Below are positions 43,879 through 52,245 of a stretch of DNA of 52,245 nucleotides, piece after piece. This DNA comes from Clostridiales bacterium. GTDB taxonomy: Bacteria > Bacillota > Clostridia > Lachnospirales > Lachnospiraceae. Both the position numbers and the translations under genes were made by a program. Within the stretch, counting starts at the first letter, position 1, and each line of letters starts with the position of its first letter. The stretch covers positions 1 through 52,245 of the forward strand of contig JAQXIM010000051.1 in assembly GCA_029007785.1 (NCBI GenBank). Reading direction: 5' to 3'. Below the pieces are notes generated by a model. That model did not search any database, was not told where the DNA came from, and saw only the letters and a program-made list of their open reading frames with translations.

Positions 43879-43906
43879 ATAATAAGACCAATACAGATAC
43901 TGTCAA
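43879..43906 (-). promoter_or_regulatory. Promoter of the deo operon
   Basis: Minus strand: TTGACA (43901-43906), 16 bases, TATTAT (43879-43884). About 50 bases before deoB. Confidence 0.72.
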
Positions 43907-43908
43907 TA

Positions 43909-43935
43909 TCCTTATTATCCTTATTATCCTTATTA
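43909..43935. repeat. Three 9-bp repeats abutting the deo -35 box
   Basis: TCCTTATTA three times in a row (43909-43935), two bases from the -35 box of the deo promoter. Short perfect repeats at this place can change in number and alter promoter strength. Confidence 0.85.
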
Positions 43936-44053
43936 CTTTAGTATAGAATATAAGTCTCCCAATTACAAGACGAGAACCTTTTTTAACAGAGATTTCAAAA
44001 ATCTATTTCCGGTTTACAGATTTTTTATTTTCTTTTTCGTTTCTCATGCCGCC

Positions 44054-44082
44054 TTGCAGAACATGTGTTCTTATGCTATACT
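44054..44082 (+). promoter_or_regulatory. Promoter of the radical SAM repair genes
   Basis: TTGCAG (44054-44059), 17 bases, TATACT (44077-44082). The spacer holds the LexA box. With the deo repeats and promoter it fills the 310-base gap 43829-44138. Confidence 0.78.
44059..44070. promoter_or_regulatory. LexA (SOS) box
   Basis: GAACATGTGTTC: a perfect fit to the Gram-positive LexA/DinR core GAAC-RNRY-GTTC. It lies between the -35 and -10 boxes, where bound LexA would block RNA polymerase. Confidence 0.82.
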
Positions 44083-44138
44083 GATCTGAGAAGTGTTTTT
44101 ACTATTTTATGGGAATTACCTTGAAGGGAGAGATTGGA

Positions 44139-45656
44139 ATGCTGATTCAGGAAAGCCTTACTCTTCAGCAAAAGCTGGAGATTCTGTCGGATGCTGCCAA
44201 ATATGATGTGGCCTGCACTTCCAGTGGTGTAGATCGAAAAGGAAAAGCAAACACCATGGGGAACGCCGCATCCTGCGGAATCTGCCACAGTTTCTCTGCA
44301 GACGGAAGATGTATTTCTCTCCTCAAAATTCTGATGACAAATGCCTGCATTTATGACTGTCGATACTGTATTAATCGGGTTTCCAATGACACCCTTCGAA
44401 CCTTTTTCACACCGGAAGAAATCTGTACTCTCACCATGGAATTCTATCGAAGAAATTATATTGAAGGACTTTTTCTCAGTTCCGGAATTCTGAACACCCC
44501 CAATGAAACCATGGAAAAGATTTACCAGACTCTTTGGCAGCTTCGCGAAGTTCACCGTTTCTGGGGATACATTCATGTCAAAGCGATTCCCGGTGCCGAT
44601 CCGGAATTAATCGAACGGGTTGGTCATCTGGCAGACCGTATGAGCATCAACCTGGAGCTCCCCACCAGTCAGGGTCTGAAAACCCTGGCCCCGGCAAAGA
44701 CAAGATCCCGGATTCTCACACCCATGCGCCAGATTCAAAAAGGAATTTCCGAGAACAAACAGTATCTGAGCGAACGAAAAAAAAGCCGTTCTTCTCCCTC
44801 ACTTATCACCGGGAAACAAGTGATCACCCCGGATGATTCTGAATTTCTGCCGACGGCGTTAAATTCCCAGGCTCTTAAGCCCGACAGTGCTCCGGCCAAT
44901 GACTTTGCTTCTCTGACTTTTGATCCATCCGGAGCTTTAAAATATGAAGAAAACTCCAAATTCGTTCCTGCAGGACAAAGCACTCAGATGATTATCGGCG
45001 CCACCCAGGAAACAGATCATCAGATTCTTTCGGTTACAGAAGCACTCTATCATAACTTTGATCTGAAAAGAGTTTTCTTTTCCGCCTATACCGCCCTCAA
45101 CGATGACAGCCATCTTCCGGCTCTCGGAACACCGCCGCCCCTGCTTCGGGAACATCGTCTCTATCAGGCAGACTGGCTTCTCCGATTTTATGGTTTCACT
45201 GCTTCTGAACTTTTGTCCGAAGAGAAACCAAATTTTAACCCTCTCATCGATCCAAAATGTGACTGGGCTCTCCGCAATCTTGATATTTTTCCTGTGGAAG
45301 TAGCCAGAGCCGATTATTCCACTTTACTGAGAGTTCCCGGAATTGGTGTGAAATCGGCAAGGCGGATATTGACTGCCAGACGCTACGGAAAACTGGACTT
45401 CCAGGCATTGAAAAAGTTTGGAGTTGTTCTGAAACGAGCCGGTTACTTCATTACCTGTCAGGGAAAAATGTATCGTCCCCTCCGTTTTGAAGAGGATTTT
45501 CTGACAAGGGAACTCGTTGCCGATGATAAAAAGAAAAGATACGAACTGGAGGATACCCAGGGAAGCTATCGTCAGCTTTCCCTCTTTGACGATTTCCATC
45601 TGAATGAGCAGCCCGACTCCTCCGACCTTTTCAAAAGCCTTTCCGGTCAGTTATAG
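44139..45656 (+). CDS. Radical SAM protein, putative DNA modification/repair (TIGR03916 type)
   Basis: 505 residues from the ATG at 44139 (GGGAGAG upstream). A radical SAM domain covers about 55-350 with the 4Fe-4S motif CIYDCRYC (C70, C74, C77); extra cysteines C46, C49 and C58 lie just before and could hold a second cluster. A poorly conserved-looking segment lies at about 215-290. A helix-hairpin-helix DNA-binding motif, LRVPGIGVKSARRIL, begins at about 397. Near the C-terminus, QLSLF (about 479-483) is the consensus sliding-clamp-binding pentapeptide. The family is annotated as putative DNA repair without a known reaction. The LexA box and the adjacent TIGR03915-type gene support a damage-response role. 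Confidence 0.9.
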   Translation: MLIQESLTLQQKLEILSDAAKYDVACTSSGVDRKGKANTMGNAASCGICHSFSADGRCISLLKILMTNACIYDCRYCINRVSNDTLRTFFTPEEICTLTMEFYRRNYIEGLFLSSGILNTPNETMEKIYQTLWQLREVHRFWGYIHVKAIPGADPELIERVGHLADRMSINLELPTSQGLKTLAPAKTRSRILTPMRQIQKGISENKQYLSERKKSRSSPSLITGKQVITPDDSEFLPTALNSQALKPDSAPANDFASLTFDPSGALKYEENSKFVPAGQSTQMIIGATQETDHQILSVTEALYHNFDLKRVFFSAYTALNDDSHLPALGTPPPLLREHRLYQADWLLRFYGFTASELLSEEKPNFNPLIDPKCDWALRNLDIFPVEVARADYSTLLRVPGIGVKSARRILTARRYGKLDFQALKKFGVVLKRAGYFITCQGKMYRPLRFEEDFLTRELVADDKKKRYELEDTQGSYRQLSLFDDFHLNEQPDSSDLFKSLSGQL

Positions 45657-45756
45657 TTTATTTTTGGGTTTTTCATGAACGGCTCTGCTCCGCTGTATTT
45701 TTACGCCGGATTCACCAGAATTTCTTTGCCCGGTTATTTATTACAAGGAGACTTGC

Positions 45757-46515
45757 ATGAACGATATTACTACTGTTTTTTGCTGTCAGGACAATATGGA
45801 CTCCATTTTCACAGGGATTTATGATGCATGGGCATCCCGTCTCGGCCATTCTCATGTCCGCCTTCAGCTGGCAGCTCATTATAATTACGAATTATTCACC
45901 AAAACGGTGGAAGTCCAGCCAAACCCGGAAAAGACAGAAAAAGTTATCCGGTCTATTCGCACCAAAATTTCTTCGGAAGCATGGTCCATGGTTTACCGGG
46001 CTGTCCTGTCTCAGTATGAATCAAAGGCCGATGATATCTACCGTTTTCTGATTCTTGGATTCCACTACGGCAGCTGTGTTACAAAAATGCTTACGGAACC
46101 TGCGGTACAGCGAATTCATGAGCTGAATCGCTTTGTAGGAAATGAAGCCCATTTTTTCCGGGAATTTCTTCGTTTCGATTCTATGGAACAGAATATCCTT
46201 TTTGCCAGAATCAGACCGAAGAGCAATGTACTCACACTCCTGACTCCCCACTTTGCAGACCGTATATCCGGCGAAAACTTTCTTATATTAGATGTAGGCA
46301 GAAATCTGGCTTCCATTCATCCTGCCAATCAACCCTGGTATCTGACTGCTCTGACACGAGAAGAGGCGGAGGCCCTCCTTTCCCGGAAGCCGGACCAGTA
46401 CCGTGATCTCTGGAAGACTTTCTATGATACCATTGCCATTGAAGAACGAAAAAATCCCCGGCTGCAGAGAAACATGATGCCTCTGCGCTACCGGGAATTT
46501 ATGCCGGAAATCTAG
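45757..46515 (+). CDS. TIGR03915/DUF4130-type putative DNA repair protein
   Basis: 252 residues, AAGGAG 6 bases before the ATG. The C-terminal pattern RKPDQYRDLWKTFYDTIAIE plus ERKNPRLQRNMMPLRYREF is characteristic of this family, whose members are found beside the radical SAM protein or, in Proteobacteria, fused to a uracil-DNA-glycosylase-like domain. No catalytic motif is obvious. The 100-base gap to the radical SAM gene has no terminator, so both probably share the LexA-controlled promoter. Confidence 0.88.
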   Translation: MNDITTVFCCQDNMDSIFTGIYDAWASRLGHSHVRLQLAAHYNYELFTKTVEVQPNPEKTEKVIRSIRTKISSEAWSMVYRAVLSQYESKADDIYRFLILGFHYGSCVTKMLTEPAVQRIHELNRFVGNEAHFFREFLRFDSMEQNILFARIRPKSNVLTLLTPHFADRISGENFLILDVGRNLASIHPANQPWYLTALTREEAEALLSRKPDQYRDLWKTFYDTIAIEERKNPRLQRNMMPLRYREFMPEI

Positions 46516-46644
46516 TACAACGTTTTATTAACTGTACTTTACATCAGCATTCATTGCAGAAATCTGGTGTACTTAATCAGCGAACAGTATTAAACAGAAG
46601 AAAAACCTAATTAATATAAAGTAAAAACCCCAATTATTATAAAG

Positions 46645-46719
46645 AAAAATCCCGGAATCATTCTTTCTGAGAAATCATTTTTCACAACGATTTCCGTCAG
46701 GAATATTCCGGGATTTTTT
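46645..46719. terminator. Bidirectional terminator between the repair operon and thrC
   Basis: AAAAATCCCGGAAT and ATTCCGGGATTTTTT are the arms of a long hairpin with a partly paired interior; each strand ends in a T-run. The remaining 46516-46644 is AT-rich without a visible feature. Confidence 0.8.
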
Positions 46720-46766
46720 ATGCCGTACAAATGGCTGAATGATTCAATCTCCGATAAGGGACTGAA

Positions 46767-48260
46767 TTATTTCACACCAAGGAACTTCTTGATGGTGTCA
46801 ACCATTTCCTCTTTTTCACATTCTGTCTTATGAAGAACCTCTGCAGAACGAATGTCTTCAATTGCCTGGGGAATTGCAACGCCGGAAAGCTCATGGAGCT
46901 TATCAATCAGAGCAAAATCTTCTTCCTCATTATATTTGGCATCGATGGCTGCCATTACGCTTCTGGTGAACTTGTAGGGACTTGCTGTGGAAGCAATTAC
47001 TGTAGGAGTGGTATCTCCGGTCTCCTCACAATACTGTTTGTAAACATGAGCAGCAACTGCGGTATGAGTATCCATGATATAGTTTTCTTTTTCATAAGTC
47101 TCACGAATAATCTCAGCGGTTCCCTCTTCATCCGTATAATAGCCGCAGAAATCAGCAAGCTTTGCTTTCATCTCTTCCGGCAAAGTATATTTGCCGACAG
47201 AAGACAAATCATCCATAAACTTCTTATTCTGCTCAGCATTCTCGCCGGTGATCAGATAGATCAAACGTTCCAGGTTGCTGGAAATCAGAATATCCATGGA
47301 AGGAGAACTTGTCAAAATAAACTCACGATTGCGGTCATAGGTTCCGGTGCGGAAGAAATCGAACAGAACCTTATTTTCATTGGAAGCGCAGATCAGCTTA
47401 TTCATGGGAATTCCCATGTTTTTCGCATAATATGCAGCAAGAATATTTCCAAAGTTTCCTGTGGGAACTACTACATTCATGGGTTCCCCTTCTTTTACTG
47501 CTCCGTTGGCCAGCAGGGTTACATAAGCATAAACATAGTAAGCAACCTGAGGAACCAGACGTCCAATATTGATGGAGTTTGCAGAGGAAAACTGGAAACC
47601 AGCCTCGTCCAGCTCTTTCTCCAATTCCCGATCATTGAAAATCATCTTAACGCCGGTCTGAGCATCATCGAAGTTTCCATAAATACCAACTACATGAGTA
47701 TTTGCTCCACGCTGAGTTACCATCTGCTTCTTCTGTACAGGACTAACACCATCCTTGGGATAGAAAACAACAATCCTTGTTCCTTCTACATCAGCGAATC
47801 CAGCCAGAGCAGCCTTTCCGGTATCACCGGAAGTAGCAGTCAGAATTACGATATCATTGGTGATTCCGTTCTTCTTAGCAGAGGTTGTCATCAAATGGGG
47901 AAGAATGGAAAGAGCCATATCTTTGAAAGCAATGGTAGCACCATGGAACAGTTCCAGGAAATAAGCATCTCCTTTTTTCACCAGGGGAGCAATTTCCTTT
48001 GTATCAAATTTACTGTCATAGGCACGGTCAATACATTTTTTCAGTTCCTCTTCCGTAAAATCAGTAAAGAACAGCTTCATTACTTCATAAGCAATCTGCT
48101 GGTAATTCATGCGGGAAAGATCCTGCAGGGATACATCCAGCTGGGGAATCGATTCAGGAACAAACAAACCGCCGTCTTTGCTCAGACCTTGCAGAATTGC
48201 CTGGCTGGCAGTCATTTTAATACCTTCGCTCCGGGTACTCTTGTAATACAATTCGCTCAT
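46767..48260 (-). CDS. thrC: Threonine synthase
   Basis: 497 residues from the ATG at 48260 (GAGGA upstream). PLP enzyme that converts O-phosphohomoserine to threonine. Landmarks: YYKSTRSEGIKMTASQAI, the PLP Lys in HGATIAFKDMALSILPH, TATSGDTGKAALAGF and VPTGNFGNILAAYYAK. The length is of the longer, yeast/E. coli-like group. It lies 224 bases downstream of ilvC, with a hairpin between. Confidence 0.95.
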   Translation of the reverse strand: MSELYYKSTRSEGIKMTASQAILQGLSKDGGLFVPESIPQLDVSLQDLSRMNYQQIAYEVMKLFFTDFTEEELKKCIDRAYDSKFDTKEIAPLVKKGDAYFLELFHGATIAFKDMALSILPHLMTTSAKKNGITNDIVILTATSGDTGKAALAGFADVEGTRIVVFYPKDGVSPVQKKQMVTQRGANTHVVGIYGNFDDAQTGVKMIFNDRELEKELDEAGFQFSSANSINIGRLVPQVAYYVYAYVTLLANGAVKEGEPMNVVVPTGNFGNILAAYYAKNMGIPMNKLICASNENKVLFDFFRTGTYDRNREFILTSSPSMDILISSNLERLIYLITGENAEQNKKFMDDLSSVGKYTLPEEMKAKLADFCGYYTDEEGTAEIIRETYEKENYIMDTHTAVAAHVYKQYCEETGDTTPTVIASTASPYKFTRSVMAAIDAKYNEEEDFALIDKLHELSGVAIPQAIEDIRSAEVLHKTECEKEEMVDTIKKFLGVK

Positions 48261-48379
48261 TTTATCCTCATTTCTCTTCATTCACAAATGCCCATTGTCT
48301 GAAACAACCAAGAGGGCCTTGCTTTTCCGTCATTATTCTTGTCGGCTTTGTAAATAATAAAATGTCTGATGTACAGAGG

Positions 48380-48403
48380 AAGCGGTCAAATGGTTGACCG
48401 CTT
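48380..48403 (-). terminator. Hairpin between ilvC and thrC
   Basis: Perfect 10-bp arms AAGCGGTCAA / TTGACCGCTT with a 4-base loop but no U-tract. Either a weak terminator of ilvC or an mRNA-stabilising or processing hairpin. Confidence 0.45.
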
Positions 48404-48484
48404 CTCTCTGCTTATAAAATATCATAATGTTGTAGGCCAGATGCCATCAGAAATCCGAGTTTCCTCTTCTCTCTGTCACAATCA

Positions 48485-49537
<1,053 letters not shown>

Positions 49538-49618
49538 TTATATAATACTTCTGTCTGACAAATGATTTATTATTAAACACTGTGAATACACAACGTTTTC
49601 CATCAATCAAACAGTAAT

Positions 49619-49647
49619 GTTATACATCAGTTTGCATAAAAAGTCAA
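49619..49647 (-). promoter_or_regulatory. Promoter of ilvC
   Basis: Minus strand: TTGACT (49642-49647), 17 bases, TATAAC (49619-49624). The leader would be about 115 bases; I find no T-box motif (no AGGGTGGNACCGCG-like block). Confidence 0.6.
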
Positions 49648-49720
49648 CAAACTGAGTGGCTATTTTCCGAGGCAAATGCCACTGATTTTCGGGTTCTCCC
49701 CTTTGTGCCTCTCTTTCACT

Positions 49721-50206
49721 TTACTCGTTGGCGCCTCTGCTCAGACCGGTAATACCCGTTCTTGCGAGCTGAAGAATCTCAAAATCTCCCAGCAAATGCA
49801 GGAAAGCATCCAGTTTATTCTTATTACCTGTTAATTCCAGTATCATAGAATTGTCAGCCACATCCACAATTTTCGCACGGAAAATATCAGCAACTGCGAT
49901 TACCGCAGATCTCTGAGTGCTGTCCGCTGCTACTCTTACCAGAATCAGTTCCCGGCAAACTGACAAATCTGCAGGAAGTTCCTTAATATCTACAACATCT
50001 ACCAGCTTAGCAACCTGCTTGCGAATCTGCTCCAGTTCCTCATCTTCTCCGCTGGAAACAATGGTCATTCTGGAATAACTCGGATCCTGGGTCACACCTA
50101 CAGTCAGGCTGTCAATATTATAGCCTCTGCGGCTGAACAAGCCTGCAACACGACTCAGAACACCGGAAGAATTCTCTACCAAAACAGAAAGAACGATTGT
50201 TTTCAT
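49721..50206 (-). CDS. ilvN: Acetolactate synthase small (regulatory) subunit
   Basis: 161 residues. An N-terminal ACT domain (VLVENSSGVLSRVAGLFSRRGYNIDSL) binds valine for feedback inhibition; the second half is the small-subunit C-terminal domain (ELILVRVAADSTQRSAVIAVADIF). GGGAGG is upstream. The catalytic subunit ilvB is not adjacent, which is less usual; it must lie elsewhere. The upstream gap to the XRE gene contains no T-box that I can see. Confidence 0.94.
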   Translation of the reverse strand: MKTIVLSVLVENSSGVLSRVAGLFSRRGYNIDSLTVGVTQDPSYSRMTIVSSGEDEELEQIRKQVAKLVDVVDIKELPADLSVCRELILVRVAADSTQRSAVIAVADIFRAKIVDVADNSMILELTGNKNKLDAFLHLLGDFEILQLARTGITGLSRGANE

Positions 50207-50401
50207 CTGTTTTTCCTCCCTTCCTTACACTATCTTTTGTATATTAACATAAGTATTTTGTCGTTTCAAGTACCATTTTTCATATCCATTTCGAGCTGCC
50301 ATTTTTCAATGCAAATGAGCGGATTTCAAATGTCCGCCCAGACTTTCAGAGTTCAGACACAAAAAAACGACATCCGACTCCTTTGTCAGCAGCTCACGGA
50401 A

Positions 50402-50782
50402 TTATTCATTCCGTACCAGAAACTGGATTCTCAGTTTTGTACGAAGATCCGAGTTCTGATACCTTCTCCAGAACTCTTCATCCTCCATAAAAACCATTTT
50501 TCCAGACTCATCATACTCTTTCACGGAAGAATGAACAGGAGACGATTCCATCGGGACTGCTGTCGGGCTGTTGTTTTTCCTCTCTTCTTTGCAGCCATGA
50601 CTGCCCAGACTGATTCCGTACTCCCGGCAAATGGCCTGGCGTATTTCCTCTGACGAACAGAAAATCTCATCCTGCTCATAGCGGAACAAAGTGCTTTTGT
50701 GAATTCCCAGATGATCTGCCGCCTGCTGCAGCGTCCAGCCCCGTTTCCGTCTTGACTGATACAATTGTTCTCCAATTGTCAT
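50402..50782 (-). CDS. XRE-family helix-turn-helix protein
   Basis: 126 residues from the ATG at 50782 (AGGTG upstream; GTG 50794 and ATG 50791 are alternatives). The N-terminal Cro/CI-type HTH is about residues 1-55: IGEQLYQSRRKRGWTLQQAA and HKSTLFRYEQ. The remainder is charged and probably unstructured, ending with a short helical tail; no second domain is recognised. Two inverted repeats around its start could be autoregulatory sites. A T-run after the gene (near 50360) may be a weak terminator. Confidence 0.8.
   Translation of the reverse strand: MTIGEQLYQSRRKRGWTLQQAADHLGIHKSTLFRYEQDEIFCSSEEIRQAICREYGISLGSHGCKEERKNNSPTAVPMESSPVHSSVKEYDESGKMVFMEDEEFWRRYQNSDLRTKLRIQFLVRNE
50761..50779. 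repeat. Inverted repeat inside the start of the XRE gene
   Basis: ACAATTG-TTCTC-CAATTGT, perfect 7-bp arms overlapping the first codons of the regulator; a possible operator. Confidence 0.5.
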
Positions 50783-50809
50783 ATTCTGCATCACCTTTTA
50801 TGCCTGTCA

Positions 50810-50833
50810 AATAATAATTATGCAGTTATTATT
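50810..50833. repeat. Inverted repeat upstream of the XRE gene
   Basis: AATAATAA and TTATTATT separated by 8 bases, about 30 bases upstream of the start. AT-rich, so partly expected by chance, but it could be an operator over the promoter. Confidence 0.4.
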
Positions 50834-50881
50834 ACATATTAAAAAACTATACCCGATATTCAGCAGCATAAATCGCCTGAT

Positions 50882-51355
50882 CTAAAAACCTTCCAGACGG
50901 CGCTGCTGACGCATCTTGCGGCGTTTTAATGCTGCCTCATATTCCAGTTCCTGAGCCGGAGTTTCTATAATCAACTCCGGAACTTCGATGGGATTTCCCT
51001 GTTCATCAATGGCCACCATTACCACATAAGCCCGATTAATGACGCGTCTTGTTCCATCCAGATCTTCCGTATAAGAATCTACCCGTACTTCCATGGAGCT
51101 TTTTCCTGTATAGGTCACACGGCCCACCAAAACCACCATCTGTCCGCCATAAACCGGTGCTTTAAACTGAAGATTATCAACAGCCGCTGTCGTGATGTTG
51201 GCATTCGCATGTCTGCGGGATACGATTCCTGCCAATTCATCAATCCATTTCATCAGCTCACCGCCAAAAAGCCGTCCGTAGTGATTTACATGAGTAGGAC
51301 GAACCAGGAACTGCTGCTCCGTTAAAGAATCTTCCACTCTTTTCTTCTGTCTCAT
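50882..51355 (-). CDS. Acyl-CoA thioesterase, YkhA-like hotdog protein
   Basis: 157 residues. Single hotdog domain with THVNHYGRLFGGELMKWIDE (the catalytic helix region), RRHANANITTAAVDNLQFKAP and RAYVVMVAIDEQGNP. The family hydrolyses fatty acyl-CoAs to free acid and CoA; chain length is not predictable. AGAGG lies upstream. It is probably alone, between the XRE gene and the peptidase. Confidence 0.9.
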   Translation of the reverse strand: MRQKKRVEDSLTEQQFLVRPTHVNHYGRLFGGELMKWIDELAGIVSRRHANANITTAAVDNLQFKAPVYGGQMVVLVGRVTYTGKSSMEVRVDSYTEDLDGTRRVINRAYVVMVAIDEQGNPIEVPELIIETPAQELEYEAALKRRKMRQQRRLEGF

Positions 51356-51425
51356 TTTTTTCCTCTTTCCCTGTCAGTAATCCTCGGATTCATTCCTTTT
51401 CTCTATCGATTCCTGTTTCAATGCA

Positions 51426-51495
51426 GTTTCTGTCCATTCCCCTTACGGCAGGTTTCTGTCCATTCCTCTTACGGCAGGTTTCTGTCCATTCTTGT
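51426..51495. repeat. 26-bp tandem repeat, two full and one partial copy
   Basis: Copies start at 51426, 51452 and 51478 (GTTTCTGTCCATTCC(C/T)CTTAC...). The first two differ at one base; the third diverges after GTTTCTGTCCATTC. They lie between the prepilin peptidase and thioesterase genes. Confidence 0.85.
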
Positions 51496-51496
51496 T

Positions 51497-52156
51497 TCAG
51501 CAAAGTCTCCCTGTTCTGATTACCATAACAAGGCCGATTCCTGCTGCCAGATATGGCCCCAATGCAAAAGTCCTGCCGCCCTTTCCCTGCAGGCGCAAAA
51601 AACTCTGGATAAGCAGAACAGCAAGGCAGACATGAAAAAGCATCTTCATGGAGTCGGATCCCAGAAAGAAACCGCCGGCAAACAGCAGCTTAATGTCACC
51701 GCCGCCAATTCCTCTGCCTCCGGAAATCCCATAAACAATCAGGCACAAGAATCCGGGAAGAAAACCCGGGAAAACTTCACCTGCCCTCCAGAGTTCCCCT
51801 TTCAGCAGAAAAAAACAAACCTGCCAGGCCAAGCCCAATGCTGCCAGCCCCACATTCCATTCAGGCGAAATCTGCCCGGTCAAACTATCCTCCTTGGAAA
51901 TTGTCAGCAGTAGAGAAAGAGCCAGACATACAAGATCTGCCAGACCAGGGGAACCGGTCCGAAACAGAAGATAGAGAAAAGCAGGAAGGAAGCAAATGCT
52001 TTGCCTTGAAAGGGGATCCAAACAGCCAGAAAATTCTCTTTCAGGAATATTCGGAGAGTTCCGGTGCTTTCGGAACCATGTCGAAAACCTGTCTTCATTA
52101 AAATACCACTGAATCATTTCCCGGGCCAGTATAAAAAGAAAGGCCAGAACGATCAC
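51497..52156 (-). CDS. Prepilin peptidase, A24 family (TadV/CpaA-like)
   Basis: 219 residues with about six membrane segments. The A24 aspartates are in SKEDSLTGQISPEWN and in GIGGGDIKLL (GxGD motif), which mark an intramembrane aspartyl peptidase cutting prepilin leader peptides. The short size without the N-terminal methylase-like domain fits the TadV/CpaA class. The start is uncertain: the GTG at 52156 has a poor ribosome-binding site. Pilus genes would be expected beyond the window edge; none are visible here. Confidence 0.78.
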   Translation of the reverse strand: MIVLAFLFILAREMIQWYFNEDRFSTWFRKHRNSPNIPEREFSGCLDPLSRQSICFLPAFLYLLFRTGSPGLADLVCLALSLLLTISKEDSLTGQISPEWNVGLAALGLAWQVCFFLLKGELWRAGEVFPGFLPGFLCLIVYGISGGRGIGGGDIKLLFAGGFFLGSDSMKMLFHVCLAVLLIQSFLRLQGKGGRTFALGPYLAAGIGLVMVIRTGRLC

Positions 52157-52245
52157 CTCTCATTCTGTCCCTCACTGCCAGTACCCAACATATTTTCATT
52201 TTACCCCGAAACAGCGAGATGTCAAGAGACAAAATCTTTCATTCC

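Noticed and set aside
46516-46644. Possible small RNA or attenuator upstream of the bidirectional terminator
   Set aside because: The sequence is simple AT-rich DNA with no promoter-like or structured block beyond the terminator itself.

Overview
The window reads as chromosomal DNA of a low-to-mid GC, anaerobic, Gram-positive Clostridia bacterium, most likely Lachnospiraceae. This is an inference from the proteins: the plsX-acpP-rnc-smc-ftsY order, a VanW-like protein, a SpoIID-like protein, citrate lyase genes, and the TIGR03916/TIGR03915-type DNA-repair pair. Most genes lie on the minus strand. I see no prophage, insertion sequence, CRISPR array, rRNA or tRNA.

Layout. 1-405 is the 3' end of clpB. 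671-8933 (minus) is the core block plsX-acpP-rnc-smc-ftsY, followed by a threonine ammonia-lyase. 8980-15738 holds envelope and metal genes: a CPBP membrane protease with a small ORF behind it, a lipoteichoic-acid-synthase-type sulfatase, a cation efflux protein fused to an HD phosphohydrolase domain, and a VanW protein. The efflux-HD gene is preceded by what looks like a complete Ni/Co (czcD-type) riboswitch with its promoter and an overlapping terminator. 15801-18721 (minus) is a set of small enzymes: phosphodiesterase, HAD phosphatase, CBS protein, a Cys-rich mini-protein and a lactonase-like hydrolase.

18940-23921 holds an iron alcohol dehydrogenase facing a sulfonate/nitrate-type ABC transporter operon that ends with its own LacI-family regulator. 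Two identical LacI-type operators lie upstream of that operon. 24188-37861 (minus) is a citrate/2-oxoglutarate/glutamate region: icd, gltBD, an Fe-S aldo/keto reductase, a fused citXG and citDEF. icd supplies 2-oxoglutarate to GltBD, while CitDEF cleaves citrate. 38103-43828 (minus) has a SpoIID-like protein, a structured RNA resembling 6S RNA, and the nucleoside catabolic operon deoB-deoC-cdd-pdp.

44139-46515 (plus) is a radical SAM protein plus its usual partner. A perfect Gram-positive LexA box lies between the -35 and -10 of their promoter, and the radical SAM protein carries a perfect QLSLF clamp-binding pentapeptide near its C-terminus. 46767-50206 (minus) has thrC, ilvC and ilvN. The window closes with an XRE regulator, an acyl-CoA thioesterase and a prepilin peptidase.

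The strongest leads for something under-described are (i) the Ni/Co-riboswitch-controlled efflux-HD fusion and (ii) the SOS-controlled, clamp-motif-bearing radical SAM repair pair. Several intergenic regions also carry short tandem repeats or dense hairpins that the genes do not explain.
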